DNA of 64,000 nt from contig OY101130.1 in the NCBI GenBank assembly GCA_956465555.1, positions 1,217,403-1,281,402 on the forward strand, written 5' to 3'. Source of the DNA: Nitzschia sp. pyKryTriq1 (taxonomy: Eukaryota; Bacillariophyta; Bacillariophyceae; Bacillariales; Bacillariaceae). A program made the position numbers and the translations under genes. Positions 20,429 to 31,787 of this stretch are shown here, piece after piece. The first letter of the stretch is position 1. Each line of letters opens with the position of its first letter. The notes below the pieces were generated by a model. It saw only the letters and a list, made by a program, of their open reading frames with translations. It was not told where the DNA came from and ran no database searches.

Positions 20429-22146
20429 ATGATGTTTACCATCGAAAGTGAAATTCGCACTCAAGCCCTAGAGATGGCCGAAGAGATTATCAAACGACAA
20501 TCGGAGCATTCCAAAATCCACTGCAGTAGTAGTAGTAGTAGTCAGCAGGAGCGATGCATTCCCGAGATCAACTGGCTCGATATTTCAGTCGATTCCTTGA
20601 TTGGAGTCGGCGCGTATTCCGACGTACTAAAAGTGCAAATCCCAAAGCTTGAGGAAGGACAATCATCAGCATCTACTACATCGAACCAAGAAGAACCGCC
20701 GCGCTACTACGCTCTCAAATCTCTGACCAAGAAAGCGATGGAGAGCAAGTCTGGCTTTGCCGTAGGCGTATCGGATTTGTTTTCTGAAGGCCGGATTCTT
20801 TCGAGTATTGTACATGAAAACATCATCGGACTACATGCCATTGCGAAAGGAGGACCAACGACTGCTTTCTCGGAAGATCCCCGAGGGTACTTTCTAGTGG
20901 TGGATCTTCTCGTTGGAGGAACGTTGGAGGACAAGATTGAAAAGTACCGCCGTCGAGCCGAAAGAAGTACTACTACTAGTAGTAGTAGTAGTAGTAGTGA
21001 GTTGGATGGTGAGACTTCACCCACCAAAGTCGTAAATCGACTTGCAAGAATAGCACTTGGAGTTGCCAAGGGTGTTGCCTACCTCCATTCGAAGAATATT
21101 GTTCTTCGCGACCTCAAACCAGAAAACATTGGATTCGATGAACATGGAACCCCGAAGATCTTTGATTTGGGTTTTGCTCGGGAGGTGCATACGATCAAAA
21201 AAGGAGAAGTCGCTGGAAGTATGAGGTGAGAAAGATAGATACTATGTCATCGCCGCAGTGTCCCGCCGGCCACAGACGACTCACATCATCGTTGTTTGTT
21301 CTTCCTTGTTCCACCACCAGGTACATGGCTCCAGAGGTACTATTGCTTCAAAAGAATGGAATCGAAGCAGACGTTTATTCCTTCGGCGTGGTTTTGTGGG
21401 AGGTATTGACTCTTCAAACGCCGTACGAGGAAGTCTCCGGATCGGAAGATCGATTCATAAAGGAAGTTTTATACATGAGCTATCGTCCAACCACGTCGTC
21501 CATTCCCTTGATGGGCTGTCGGAAACTGATCAAGGCGTGTTGGGACCATGATTTCGAATGCCGACCCAAAATGAGTAGAGTTGTCCGATCGATTATTCGC
21601 GAGATTAACACGGCTCTTTCAAAACGAAAACAAGACGATTTGAGCGATACCGTGCATTCGACTGGAACCGTGTGTACCATCGAAACTGAGGCCTCGACCG
21701 GAACTGACGGTACGACCGAAACCGCGAAGGACGTAGTCCGATCCAATTTCTCTGCTGTTTCTTTGAGAGGAAGATCAAGCACGGGGAAGGATACTCCGCC
21801 AATGTGGAAAAGACTCATGTCTAGTTTCCATCGTGAATCGAACGATCATGAGCCTGCTGGTAAGACCACCACCACCAACGCCAATGTATCAGGTTCACTG
21901 AGAAGGTCCTTGAGAATGGGGAAGAAGGAAACTACTACTACTACTCCTCCAATCGGAAGAAAACAACTCTCGCCTACTCGTACTCCTACTAGTAGCTTCC
22001 ACCGGGAATCCCTCAATATCCCTCCTCGTACTACTAGTAGTAGTACACCACCCAACAAGAACAACAAGGTCGTCAGTTCTGGTTCTGGGAGAAAACTCCC
22101 GCCAAGCTTGATGCGGCTTCCAACATATTCCAAGAATGGGTCGTAG
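20429..22146 (+). CDS. TKL-like protein kinase (two exons)
   Basis: Exon 1 is 20429-21225 and exon 2 is 21321-22146. A 95-nt phase-2 GT-AG intron rebuilds the Arg of GSMRYMAPEV, giving 540 residues. Kinase landmarks: Gly-loop IGVGAYSDVLKV, VAIK-type lysine in YYALKSL, a helix-C region FSEGRILSSIVHENIIGL, catalytic loop LRDLKPENIGF (the His of HRD is Leu), DFG changed to DLG in KIFDLGFA, the APE motif, and DVYSFGVVLWEVLTLQTPYEE, which is typical of tyrosine-kinase-like kinases. The changes leave the catalytic Asp and Asn intact, so activity is plausible. A poly-Ser insert sits between the lobes. The tail beyond residue about 390 is Ser/Thr-rich with a repeated SSFHRES segment. Substrates are unknown. 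Confidence 0.88.
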
Positions 22147-23000
22147 ACGAGGCAAGACCCCCCCCGTTGCTCGAACGGAGGAGCTTCTGAGAGCGACTTT
22201 TGTCGGTACTAAACACTACTAAAAATCATGTAAATTTTGTCGGTAAAAACTACTCTAGAGTAGTAACAATGATGATGATCATCATCAAACTATATCATGG
22301 AATGTTGAAATCTCCGTAGTCTGTACGCTGTCAGCTGACGCTTTGACTAGAGTAGTGGGACCACTTCCTCAGCCCTGCGTCTTGTCGTGTTGATGATATC
22401 ATAGCTACAGTACCAGGTACCGGTACGGTAAAGTTCGTCTGCTCTTCCGAGGCACGGAAGCACGAAGGCCCGAGTCTAAAAGTTCGACTTATGATCATTG
22501 AGTCGAAATACACAACTCATTGAGCTGAAAAAAGATTTCTTTTGTGACTGCGATCGATAGATGATGGAACACTGTTGATCAGGAGACTTCTTGCGTCTTG
22601 AAGGAGGCTGGTCACAGTACAGTACGGACGACGCTCTACCACAATGAACGATGACTGCTGCAACCATTCGTCCTCCTCGGTTCTTCCCAACCAGCACCAC
22701 CAACAAAAGTAGGATCGATAGGACCGACTAGGGAACATTTTCAGGCAGGGAATACTGAACACTTGCAGGTAGGGGATAATGAACACTTGCAGGTAGGGGA
22801 TAATGAACGCTTGCAGGCAGCAGGAAGGGGATAATGAACAGTTGCAGGCAGCTAGGGGATAATGAACAAATGCTGCTACGTTAGACTAGTAGTAGACTAT
22901 ATTGAATCGTTGAAAGTAGAGTTATGTTCTTCTGTCGTCAACAATCAACCATCGGCGTCAATCAGCCGCCTGGCTGTGCGTGGCGTGGTTGTTTGTTTCT
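22147..23000. other. Convergent intergenic region
   Basis: No gene is supported. It holds a CAGTACCAGGTACCGGTACGGTA block near 22410-22432 and a short minisatellite at 22745-22866. Confidence 0.6.
22745..22866 (+). repeat. Minisatellite of ~24-32 bp units
   Basis: Four to five units built on TAATGAACACTTGCAGGTAGGGGA, with later units lengthened by CAGCAGGAA or GCAGC insertions. Confidence 0.9.
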
Positions 23001-26000
23001 TCAAGATGGAAGGTCGGGAAAGGTGGGTGCCGAAGAGCGATGCGCCACACGCACATACTGGTCCGAAGACAATGGCGAAGAGGAAGAAGAAGACGCTTGA
23101 TGGCTGTTGTTTCGATTGTCTTCTAGAAAGCCTCCGCTGACAGTACTGCTACCAGCATGATGATTAGCACCTGTACCAATCTCGGCCATGCTGCCACCGC
23201 CGCCACCACCACCACCATTACGATGACGAGGTGTCAATCGAACTTCTAAAATCGCTTGTAATCCACTTTTCGAATCTTCGCCCGAATACATGTCTTGTTG
23301 TTGTTGATGTTGTTGTTTATCCTCGAGTAGAACATCTCGGCGATCGGGAGAAGAATAGACGATAGTATCAGGTCGTTCTTGTCGCTCCGCATACATGCCG
23401 TCCGTATCTAATCCGACTGCAGACGACGACGACTCTTCGAGTACAGCAAGTTGTGGCTGCTGTTGATCTTGACCCGATGTGGTCGAAGCCAAGGTATGGC
23501 TGCTTTCCACCGTCGTTAGAAAAGCCGCTCCACTATTGCTGCTGTTGTTGTTGTTGTTGTTGTTGTTGTTTCGTGGTCCTCGATGGACTACCACTTCTCC
23601 CTGCATAAAGTAGACATAGGACGACGAATCTCCATCGCCGCCATGAATACCATCATCACCATGATCATCATCATCGTCGTCGTCGTCGTCATCGTTATCA
23701 TTGTCACCGCTACGAAAGATACTACTGTTCTGGCTTGAAGAATAATTGTTGCCCGAAAAGGATGCCGTTTGAGGTCGAGCAAATTCCAGCGTGGGCGCAC
23801 TAATACTACTAGAAGAAGTCGCACCAACATCATCTGTAGCTCGTGGCATCATGGGAAGAGATGATGACAATGGTTGCGTGGTACTTGTAGTAGAGGCCAC
23901 CGATCGAATTTGTGGAGGACTTGGGGGTCCCCGTAGTAGCGAAAAGCCTCGGATGTGTGTTGGTGACGACGACGGGGAGGATGTTCCTGCTGCTGCTGTA
24001 GTCGGCGACACACCAGTGTTGTCGTTGTTGTTGTTGTTGTCGGAAGGATGATGATGATGATGATGATCAGGATGATGATGATGATTATGATTATGATAAT
24101 CTGGATGAACAAGTAGCCATCGTGGTCGATCAATGGTAACTCGTCCCAAGGCGACCGCGGGCAATTCATAGCGATGCCAAAAAAAGGCCATGGAATGCCA
24201 CATGAAACATCCGACGACCACGAGTGCTGTGTAGGCGAATCCGTACGGATTGGCAAAGTAGTAGATATGAAAGAGGCAAAACAATAAAAAGAACATTCGT
24301 GGAAAGAATGTAATTCCTTGATCGCTTCGAAGACTGTGTTGTTGTTGTTGTTGTTGTAGTGGTAGTGGTAGTGGGGGATCATGGTGGTGGTGTCGTAGAG
24401 AGCAAGTATCAGAATAACAGTAAAAAGTAGGACAAGCAGTAGCGTGAGTCGAATCGCTTGTTCCAAGTCGACAAGAGCCGAGCCGATTACCCATCCGCAT
24501 CCAGTATGGATATCGGCATCGTTCGGATATCGTACGTAAATACGTACCTGATGACACTAAAGACTTCGACACACCAGACAATCGTCATGACGAGAAATGC
24601 CAAGAGTTTATCGCCACTGTAAAATTCAATCAGAAAAAACATCATTCCGACCATAATGGGGACAAAGACGACATTGTGAATCAAATGAAAGACGACCAAA
24701 TCGACCAGGGGTAGCTGGACCGAGACTCGTCGGGACAATTCTTGGGTAAATTCCAACATGCGTTCTTGCGTCTCTCGCAACGTAAAGGAAATGAGTGTGG
24801 TCGAAAAGAAGAATAAAAAGGTCGTCTTGATGAGAACGATGAGTTTGGAAAGAATCGTACTCTTGGATAACAAGCTTTTGAAAGAAGAAGAAGAAGAAGA
24901 AGAAGAACGACCTCGGCCTAAAGATGCCCACCACAACCAAGAAGAGATATCGTCTTGTGGTGGAGGTGGTTGCGAGTTTTGTGGTGACGACGACTGGTGT
25001 ACGCCTTCATCGCCTTCTACTGGTTGTTTCGAATCCAACGCCGAGATTGGCAATCGTAGCTCTTGAAGTTGTCCCGTCCATGGCGAGTAGACGTGTCCCA
25101 CTGGTTCGATCGTACTGCTGCTGCTGCTGCTGCTGCTGCTAGAAGTATGCTGTTGTTGTTGTTGTTGTTGTTGTAAATAGAGTAAATAAACCCACCAATT
25201 GCAAGCAATCGTTTCGTATCCAATCATGTTGTGAATAAGAAACTGCAAGAATGGTTCACCAAAACAATGAGGGTCATGCGGTGACACGACAATGTGTTGA
25301 ATGTGAGGAATATGTTGCAACAGTGAATGATTGGTCGGTAGCATCAAGTAGGCCTTGGTCAAGGAATACGAATAGGAGATCGGTGGTGGTGGAAGGGCAC
25401 CGCCGATGCTTTCATATGGCTCCTCAGCACCATCTTGGTCTCCTTGGCAAGTATCCTCCAGATGTTGGGGTTGGGGTTGTTGTGGTTGTGGTTGTGGTTG
25501 TTTGGTACCGTACAAGTAAGATCCATGTAGATAGCTCCTTGTCACGTTGGTGGTGATTGGCAATATCGACAAGCGGTAGAGATCGGCCGTCGGATCAAAG
25601 TTTGGAATGCTGGAAAAGCAAGTCGTGGCGCAATTGCTATTGCTGCCAATGGTAGTGGATCCAGCACTGCTGCTGCTGCTGCTGCTGCCAATTCCACTGC
25701 CAATACCATTGCCAATACCAACAATATTATCCCCGTGGTGGTGGTGATGGGTATTATTGTTATTGTTGTTGTTGTTGTTGTTATTGTTATTGTTGTTGTT
25801 ATTGGTATTGGTATTGTTATTGGTATTGTGATTATTGCGAAAGACAAAATTGCGATGCAATAAAATCAAGGCACCAAAACCGGCAATCGCCACCACCAAC
25901 AAGAGATGCTCCAAGAATCGTCGGGTCCGTGCCGATAAGTATCGTAATCCAAAATGACACGAACGCAAATGCAATTGAAACAAGACCCGTTCCATCACAT

Positions 26001-26241
26001 CCGCACTACTGTTACTGTTACTGTTACTGTTACTGGCGTTGGCCTCTGGATGATACTGATGATGAGGATGATGTTGCTGATGATGATGTTGATGATGATG
26101 CTGTGGATAGTGCTCATCATGCTGATGTTGCGGGCGATGATGATGGTGAGCGTGGTGTTGATTGATATGGGATGGATGATGTGCATCATGTGCATCATGT
26201 GCACCACCAACTCGTGGGGAGGAGGATTCTACTAGCACCAT
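23001..26241 (-). CDS. Membralin (TMEM259) homologue (two exons)
   Basis: Exon 1 is 26241-24548 and exon 2 is 24333-23001. A phase-2 intron of 214 nt joins ...CVEVFSVI to SLRSDQGITFFPR..., giving 1008 residues. The join recreates the membralin hallmark 'FSVIS-LRS...FFPR', followed by LFHIYYFANPYGFAYTAL and WHSMAFFWHRYELPA. Exon 1 has a His-rich N-terminus, one membrane segment (LLLVVAIAGFGALILL), a long lumenal-type region and a block of membrane segments (PLVDLVVFHLIHNVVFVPIMVGMMFFLIEF). Animal membralin is an ER membrane protein that works with an E3 ligase in ER-associated degradation; the role here is by homology. The 430-residue C-terminal tail is low complexity (His, Asn, Ser, Asp runs) and much longer than in animals. 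Divergent from the Kelch-MORN gene. Confidence 0.92.
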
Positions 26242-26947
26242 CCTTTTGCTTTATACTACTACTACTACTACTGCTACTCTTCTTCTTCTTCTGCTTGGCT
26301 CTTTGTCTTTGAGAATGTCTTCTTGGTCGCTTGCTAGGAGGATAGAAGGAGCACTATACTTGTAAAGTACTCGTAGTACGGTAACACGTTCGTTATGGAG
26401 AGATGGGAGGCGTGTCTTATTTCTCTACAGTATCGGTATACTTGTACTGTACTTTGTGTCATTGTCGATGATGATGATGATGATGATCATCTCCCGTCGT
26501 CGCACTGTCTCTATCGCGTCGCTACGTACACGTACAGTACTACCGTGGTACTGTGTACAGTAAAAGAAAGGAAGCGATCACACACACCGCGCACGGCTCA
26601 GAGCTCAATCATCAACTTTGTGAAGGGGGCAACCGTCAGTCGTACGGCATTATTTTCGCTTCTATTTTCGCGGTCATTCTCCTTTTCTCAAAATCAATCG
26701 ACACTAATAACTCATCGCATCATCGCACTCATGTGGATAATGTCGGCATCTTCCTTCTTCCAGCACAGTAGTAGTAGTAGCAGCACATGATGAATGAATG
26801 TCCCCATACGTGTACAATAGAACCACACAGACACAACACCCGTCGCTTCATTTATTATCCCCCCCCTTCATCATCGTAGCAATATTATATAGCAACAACA
26901 ACACCAACAACAACAACAACAACATCATCAACAACAACATCATCAAT
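26242..26947. other. Divergent promoter region membralin/Kelch-MORN
   Basis: About 700 bases with ACT and CTT repeats near membralin, a TACGTACACGTACAGTAC block at 26523-26540, and a (CAA)n/(CAT)n leader at 26890-26945 just before the chosen Kelch-MORN start. Confidence 0.6.
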
Positions 26948-29425
26948 ATGCCATTTACCAAAGCGTCGAGTAGCCAACATCCTCACTACGATGCGGTATC
27001 GTGTGTGGTGAATACTACTACTAGTAGTAATGTCCGAGGCGGCAGCAAACCGTTCGGTCTGCTCGTGTCATCCGAATCGGCCGTGGAATTACTGGAATTC
27101 AATACCCAACGATGGTGGCCATTGCCGATGATACCACCATTAGGTAATAATCATACAGCAGCAGCAGCAGCAGCATCAGGTGGTGGTGCCATCGGCGAGT
27201 CGTCGTCAGCTACTATTACGACTACTACTACTACTACTGCGCCCGAAGAAGGGGGGAGCAGCCACCATACCAGCAGGAGTAGCAGCAGCAGCAGGAATAA
27301 TAATAATAATAATCGAGGAGCTTGTGCCGTGGCGTCGCTGGGATCCAAGGTCTATCAAGTCGGAGGCATTATTGATATTACGAATATGAATATGAATATG
27401 AATGATTCGTCGTCCAAAGCCTGTCACTCGTTGGAATTTGGAGCGACGGCATGGCAATCGCTACCGGATATGAAACAGGGTCGTCATTATCCTGCTGCTA
27501 TTGGAATTGGAATTGGAACTGGAACTGGAACTGGAACTGGGATCGAGGATGGAGGCAACGGCTCAACGCTCTATGTCTTGGGAGGGCGACAAGGATGGGA
27601 TATTCTATCGACAGTCGAGGCGTTGGATATCCAGACCCAAACATGGACGACCAAGTCCAAATTTGCGACCCCTCGCATGGCACCGGCCGTGGCCGCCTTG
27701 TCTTCGGAAACGTTATTGTTGGTGGGAGGATATACGGCCGGAGGCCAATGGACCACATCGATCGAATTGTATTCCATCCCCAGTAATTCCTGGAATACCG
27801 ACAAGCAATGGAAGATTCCCAGTCTACCCGTTCCATTGGCATTTCCCAAAGCGATTGTCATCGAAAAGAAGAGCGGCGGACAAGAAGCTGTCAATAAAGA
27901 CGACCATGGGATTGAACGGATATTGATTGTGGGGACATCCATCCTCAAACCCACGTCAGGAAACTCGACATATACGGTCATTCTTTCGTACCATGTCCAG
28001 AGTGGCAAATGGACCAAATTGGTTAGCGGAGTGACACGACGAAGTGGCAAAATATTATTACCCAGTGAAGGATGTGCGGCCGTATTGGATCCTGGCAATG
28101 ATGGCGGCGGAACGCTCTATACCATTGGTGGACGTACCAGCAGTACGAATCGACGACCACAAGCAGCAGCAGCGGCACCTGCACCTGCACCTTCCGCAGC
28201 AGGAGCATCCGTAACCTCGGAATCCGCCATATTGCCATCCTCCTCCACTGCTCCTATTCTTTCTGCTTCTATGGCTGCTCCATCTTCGAAACAGGTATTG
28301 AAATGGAAACTTCCCAAAGGAAGTGACGATGACGCGACTTGGATCAAGAGTTTGCAACCACCGCCTGGTATGATGACATCACCCCGTCGTTCTGCTGCTG
28401 GTCATCGTCGGCTGGTATCCAATCTCACTACCACGACGACGACGACAACAACAACAACAACGGGCAGTGTCACTTCGGGAATTCCATTTTCGACCATTCA
28501 AGTCGATGATGAAGGAGACGATGGATCGGAAAATGAAAGTATGGCAGGAACGGTTCTGACCTCCATGTCGGCTGCTCCACAACGTCATGGCGGCGGTAGT
28601 AGTATTCATTCTCATCATCGTTCTCGAAGCAGCATGGACATGTCGTCGTCCCACAAACAACAACAACAACAACAACAAGGCAACAACATCAGCAATAGCA
28701 AAGCTACTACTCCCATTTCCGAAGAACATGAAGACGAACAACAACAACAACAACAACAACAACAAGCAACAGAAGAGACGACGTCTACCAAGGGCTTTAT
28801 CGAATGGATCGATGGATATGGCGTGCCAGGAAAGTACTACGGAAAGATCCTAACCAACAACAACAGTAACAGTAACAACAATAACAACAACAACGACAAG
28901 ACCACGATTACTCCTCATGGAAAGAAAGGACAATTCGTATCCCTAGAGACAGGCGACTTTTATGAAGGAGAATGGAAATATGGAAAACGACATGGCTATG
29001 GACGATTGAAATACGGCGTGACAGGAGATGTCTTTGAAGGATGGTTTGTCGAGGACAAGCGACAAGGCCGTGGTACCTTTCAATGGCCGGACGGAAGACA
29101 ATTTGAAGGCCAATACGATAATGACTTGGCCGAAGATCCCAACGGGACACTCACGTGGAGGGATGGTACTTTGTTTGTAGGAACCTTTGCGAGAGGTTTC
29201 CGGACGGGCAAGGGTGTGATTCGATTCCCGGACAATGTCCGATATACCGGCGAATTCTTGAATGGCAAGTATCATGGGTTTGGATCCTGTTCCTTTGCCG
29301 ATGGAAAAGTATATACCGGCGATTGGGTCAAAGGACAAGCGCATGGGCAAGGTCGTTTAGTCCAAGCCGACGGCACCGTACTTCATGATGGAGCCTGGGA
29401 ATGTGACGCTCCCGTTTTGACATGA
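26948..29425 (+). CDS. Kelch-like propeller fused to MORN repeats
   Basis: Single exon. The ATG at 26948 (MPFTKASS...) is preferred to an in-frame ATG at 26798, because the extra 50 codons are an Asn/Ile translation of the CAA/ATC leader repeat. It encodes 825 residues. Residues about 15-380 contain Kelch-type blades (YVLGGRQGWDILSTVEALD..TWT, LLVGGYTAGGQWTTSIELYS..SW, LYTIGGR) interrupted by Gly-Thr/Ile repeats. Residues about 380-640 are low complexity with poly-Gln. Residues about 668-815 contain six MORN repeats (YEGEWKYGKRHGYGRLKYG and following), the third degenerate. Kelch propellers bind proteins, and MORN arrays associate with membranes or cytoskeleton. A scaffold or membrane-linked adaptor is inferred. 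Confidence 0.85.
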   Translation: MPFTKASSSQHPHYDAVSCVVNTTTSSNVRGGSKPFGLLVSSESAVELLEFNTQRWWPLPMIPPLGNNHTAAAAAASGGGAIGESSSATITTTTTTTAPEEGGSSHHTSRSSSSSRNNNNNNRGACAVASLGSKVYQVGGIIDITNMNMNMNDSSSKACHSLEFGATAWQSLPDMKQGRHYPAAIGIGIGTGTGTGTGIEDGGNGSTLYVLGGRQGWDILSTVEALDIQTQTWTTKSKFATPRMAPAVAALSSETLLLVGGYTAGGQWTTSIELYSIPSNSWNTDKQWKIPSLPVPLAFPKAIVIEKKSGGQEAVNKDDHGIERILIVGTSILKPTSGNSTYTVILSYHVQSGKWTKLVSGVTRRSGKILLPSEGCAAVLDPGNDGGGTLYTIGGRTSSTNRRPQAAAAAPAPAPSAAGASVTSESAILPSSSTAPILSASMAAPSSKQVLKWKLPKGSDDDATWIKSLQPPPGMMTSPRRSAAGHRRLVSNLTTTTTTTTTTTTGSVTSGIPFSTIQVDDEGDDGSENESMAGTVLTSMSAAPQRHGGGSSIHSHHRSRSSMDMSSSHKQQQQQQQGNNISNSKATTPISEEHEDEQQQQQQQQQATEETTSTKGFIEWIDGYGVPGKYYGKILTNNNSNSNNNNNNNDKTTITPHGKKGQFVSLETGDFYEGEWKYGKRHGYGRLKYGVTGDVFEGWFVEDKRQGRGTFQWPDGRQFEGQYDNDLAEDPNGTLTWRDGTLFVGTFARGFRTGKGVIRFPDNVRYTGEFLNGKYHGFGSCSFADGKVYTGDWVKGQAHGQGRLVQADGTVLHDGAWECDAPVLT

Positions 29426-29749
29426 GAATGAATGAATGAATGAATGAATGAATCATGACGAAGAAACCGAAACTGGCATCACGCCCTACTACTGCTCTTA
29501 GAAGAATAGCGACTGTACGCATCGAAACATGTTGGATATTAATTTTGATTTTACTTTCGTTTAGATGCTTCGTAGAGAATTAGTAGTATAACTCAACTAG
29601 TAGAGTATGTAGGAGTAGCCCCCTTGGATGGCATCTGGACGCGTCGGATCAAGCTTCGAAGCTGTTCGAGGTAGAAGCTTCGCCTCGGTAAACGACGCAG
29701 TCTATCTCCCCATAAGTGTTTAGATCATACGTGCTCTCGTCGCCAGCTA
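29426..29749. other. Convergent intergenic stretch
   Basis: (GAAT)n at 29425-29453 directly after the Kelch-MORN stop, then TAGTAG motifs at 29581-29606. No gene. Confidence 0.7.
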
Positions 29750-31651
29750 TTATGCCGCAGAAAGCTTCCCGGACAACAACTTCATTTTCTCAGATTCGGT
29801 CCTTGCCGAATCCCACTCCCAATATCGAATGTTGATCACTGTCCACCCGAGCCGTTCTAATAAGCGACGCTTGGCCTTGGTCGGACCATTCTCCACGAGG
29901 ACGCCTTCCGAAACCTTGCCCGTCTTCGTGATATCTTTCAGAAAGTGGGAGGGCCCATCGAACTCGATAGCGATCATCCGCTCCCTGCATGCAGCATCAA
30001 TGGCCAACAAACTACTCGGTACAGCAAAGGCTTGATCTTGAAAGGGCGATACCTCAACTTCATGAGGAAATCCCAGCTTCACCAGAAGTTGAGACATTTC
30101 TCTTTGGGATCTGGACTCTATAGGAGCTTTGTCCAACCAAACAAGGAGCTTTTGAATGTCGTCGTTTGGGGGAGGAATATCCAGCATTTGCGATACCATA
30201 ACAAATGTCTGAAGAAGCTGCAAGCAACTTTCGACCGACAATTCGCTTGGATTAATTTTGATCGCACTTCCCCATAGGATGCGAAACATGGACTCGTAGT
30301 CCTTGGCAAGATCCAATATTGCAAATGAATAGCACAGCATTGAGATATTCTGTACATTTCCAAACTCCACTTTTGTCAACATTTGAGAGACCATCGCATT
30401 GAACAATGTAGGGCATGCAATACCCAACGTAGCAAAAGCCCAGGCAGTGTTGGCAACTTCTTGAGGTTTTCCGTTATTAACGATGTAGGAGGCGTTTGCA
30501 TCGATAAGCTTGAACAATGTCGGAGATGGAACGCCCAACGTAGCGCAAGCCCAAGCAGTGTTGGCAATGTTTTGAGGTGTTCCATTTCCAACGAGTTTCG
30601 AGGCGTTTGCATCGACAAGCTGGAACAATGTAGGACATTGAACATCCAACGTAGCACAGGCCCAGGCCGTGTTGGCAATGTTTTGAGGTGTTCCATTTTC
30701 AACGAGCTTCGGGGCGTTGGCGTCGACAAGCTTGAAAAATGTTGGGCATTCAACACCCAACGTAGCAAAAGCCCAGGCAGTGTTGGTAACCTCTTGAGGT
30801 TTTCCGTTATTAACGATGTAGGAGGCGTTTGCATCGATAAGCTTGAACAATGTCGGAGATGGAACGCCCAACGTAGCGCAAGCCCAAGCAGTGTTGGCAA
30901 TGTTTTGAGGTGTTCCACTTTCAACGAGGTATGAGGCGTTTGCTTCAATAAGCTTGAACAATGTGCGGCATTGAAAACCCAAAGTAGCGCAAGCCCGGGC
31001 AGTGTTGGCAATGTTTTGAGGTGTTCCATTTTCAACGAGTTTCGAGGCATTTGCTTCGATACGCTGGAACAATGTAGGACATTGAACATCCAACGTAGCA
31101 CAGGCCCAGGCCGTGTTGGCAATGTTTTGAGGTGTTCCATTTTCAAGAATGACTTGGATGTTTTCTTCCCCAAGGATCGAGTCGACGCATTGTGTGGCTC
31201 CATTCGATCTCAATCCCATTTTTGCTACAGCATGGAGGACATTCGCCATCCCCTGTGCGCCCCAGCTCCCATTCCCTGGACTTTGCAGCTGCATCGCGAT
31301 ATCGATCATCAGCTCCTCAAGACGAGCATCGGCCCTATGAAGTGAACGAATCCTTCCGAGTTGGCTCATGGCCGTGGCGTAGTTCATAAAGCTGAAATGC
31401 ACCATTTCCTTCTGGTAGATTTCGAGGATGCCCTTCCAGTCATGATTCTTTCCGGAAGCAATAATCCGAGAGTTGATCTCCTTTGCAATCGTAAAACTTG
31501 GATTGTTTTGTTTGTGGACTTTTCCTTGACGAGAATGCTTCGGAGTGGACGAGGAGAAGAACGCCCTATTAGAAGCAGTTGGCTTCTTCTTACTGCTCGT
31601 CGTCCTCGCAGTCTTGAAATAATCATCGGGTTCTTGTTTTTTGCTCGCCAT
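29750..31651 (-). CDS. RAP-domain organelle RNA-binding protein with seven 37-residue repeats
   Basis: Single exon, 633 residues. The N-terminus is basic with Ser/Lys. Residues about 165-425 contain seven 37-residue repeats of the form NGTPQNIANTAWACATL..P.PTLFKLIDANAS, a helical-repeat pattern related to octotricopeptide-type arrays. The C-terminus is a RAP domain: AIEFDGPSHF, then LVENGPTKAKRRLLERLGW, then NIRYWEWDS. RAP proteins with such arrays act on specific organelle RNAs in plastids or mitochondria (processing, stability or translation). The transcript target and organelle cannot be told, and no clear presequence is visible. The DNA of the repeats is nearly identical, including a 125-base segment repeated exactly 333 bases apart. 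Confidence 0.92.
   Translation of the reverse strand: MASKKQEPDDYFKTARTTSSKKKPTASNRAFFSSSTPKHSRQGKVHKQNNPSFTIAKEINSRIIASGKNHDWKGILEIYQKEMVHFSFMNYATAMSQLGRIRSLHRADARLEELMIDIAMQLQSPGNGSWGAQGMANVLHAVAKMGLRSNGATQCVDSILGEENIQVILENGTPQNIANTAWACATLDVQCPTLFQRIEANASKLVENGTPQNIANTARACATLGFQCRTLFKLIEANASYLVESGTPQNIANTAWACATLGVPSPTLFKLIDANASYIVNNGKPQEVTNTAWAFATLGVECPTFFKLVDANAPKLVENGTPQNIANTAWACATLDVQCPTLFQLVDANASKLVGNGTPQNIANTAWACATLGVPSPTLFKLIDANASYIVNNGKPQEVANTAWAFATLGIACPTLFNAMVSQMLTKVEFGNVQNISMLCYSFAILDLAKDYESMFRILWGSAIKINPSELSVESCLQLLQTFVMVSQMLDIPPPNDDIQKLLVWLDKAPIESRSQREMSQLLVKLGFPHEVEVSPFQDQAFAVPSSLLAIDAACRERMIAIEFDGPSHFLKDITKTGKVSEGVLVENGPTKAKRRLLERLGWTVINIRYWEWDSARTESEKMKLLSGKLSAA
30380..31150 (-). 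repeat. Seven 111-bp coding repeats in the RAP gene
   Basis: The segment with GTGTTGGCAATGTTTTGAGG recurs about every 111 bases near 30443, 30556, 30667, 30778, 30889, 31000 and 31111. Repeats 3-4 and 6-7 share an identical block (30460-30584 and 30793-30917). Confidence 0.95.
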
Positions 31652-31756
31652 TCGTCAATCATGTACTACTAGTGGTGATAAAAGTAAGATGGATGGAGAT
31701 GACTGTGATGATGATCGGTTGAGGATCAAATTTTATGAGTTGTGTTCATCAAACGC

Positions 31757-31787
<31 letters not shown>

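Noticed and set aside
23849-24466. A 205-codon minus frame overlapping the membralin intron and tail
   Set aside because: It is composed of repeat-derived Ile/Thr runs and would break the conserved membralin exon junction.
30376-31203. A 275-codon minus-strand frame over the RAP repeats
   Set aside because: It is a shifted frame of the same near-identical repeats, so it stays open for the same reason; the RAP frame has the known domain and full length.
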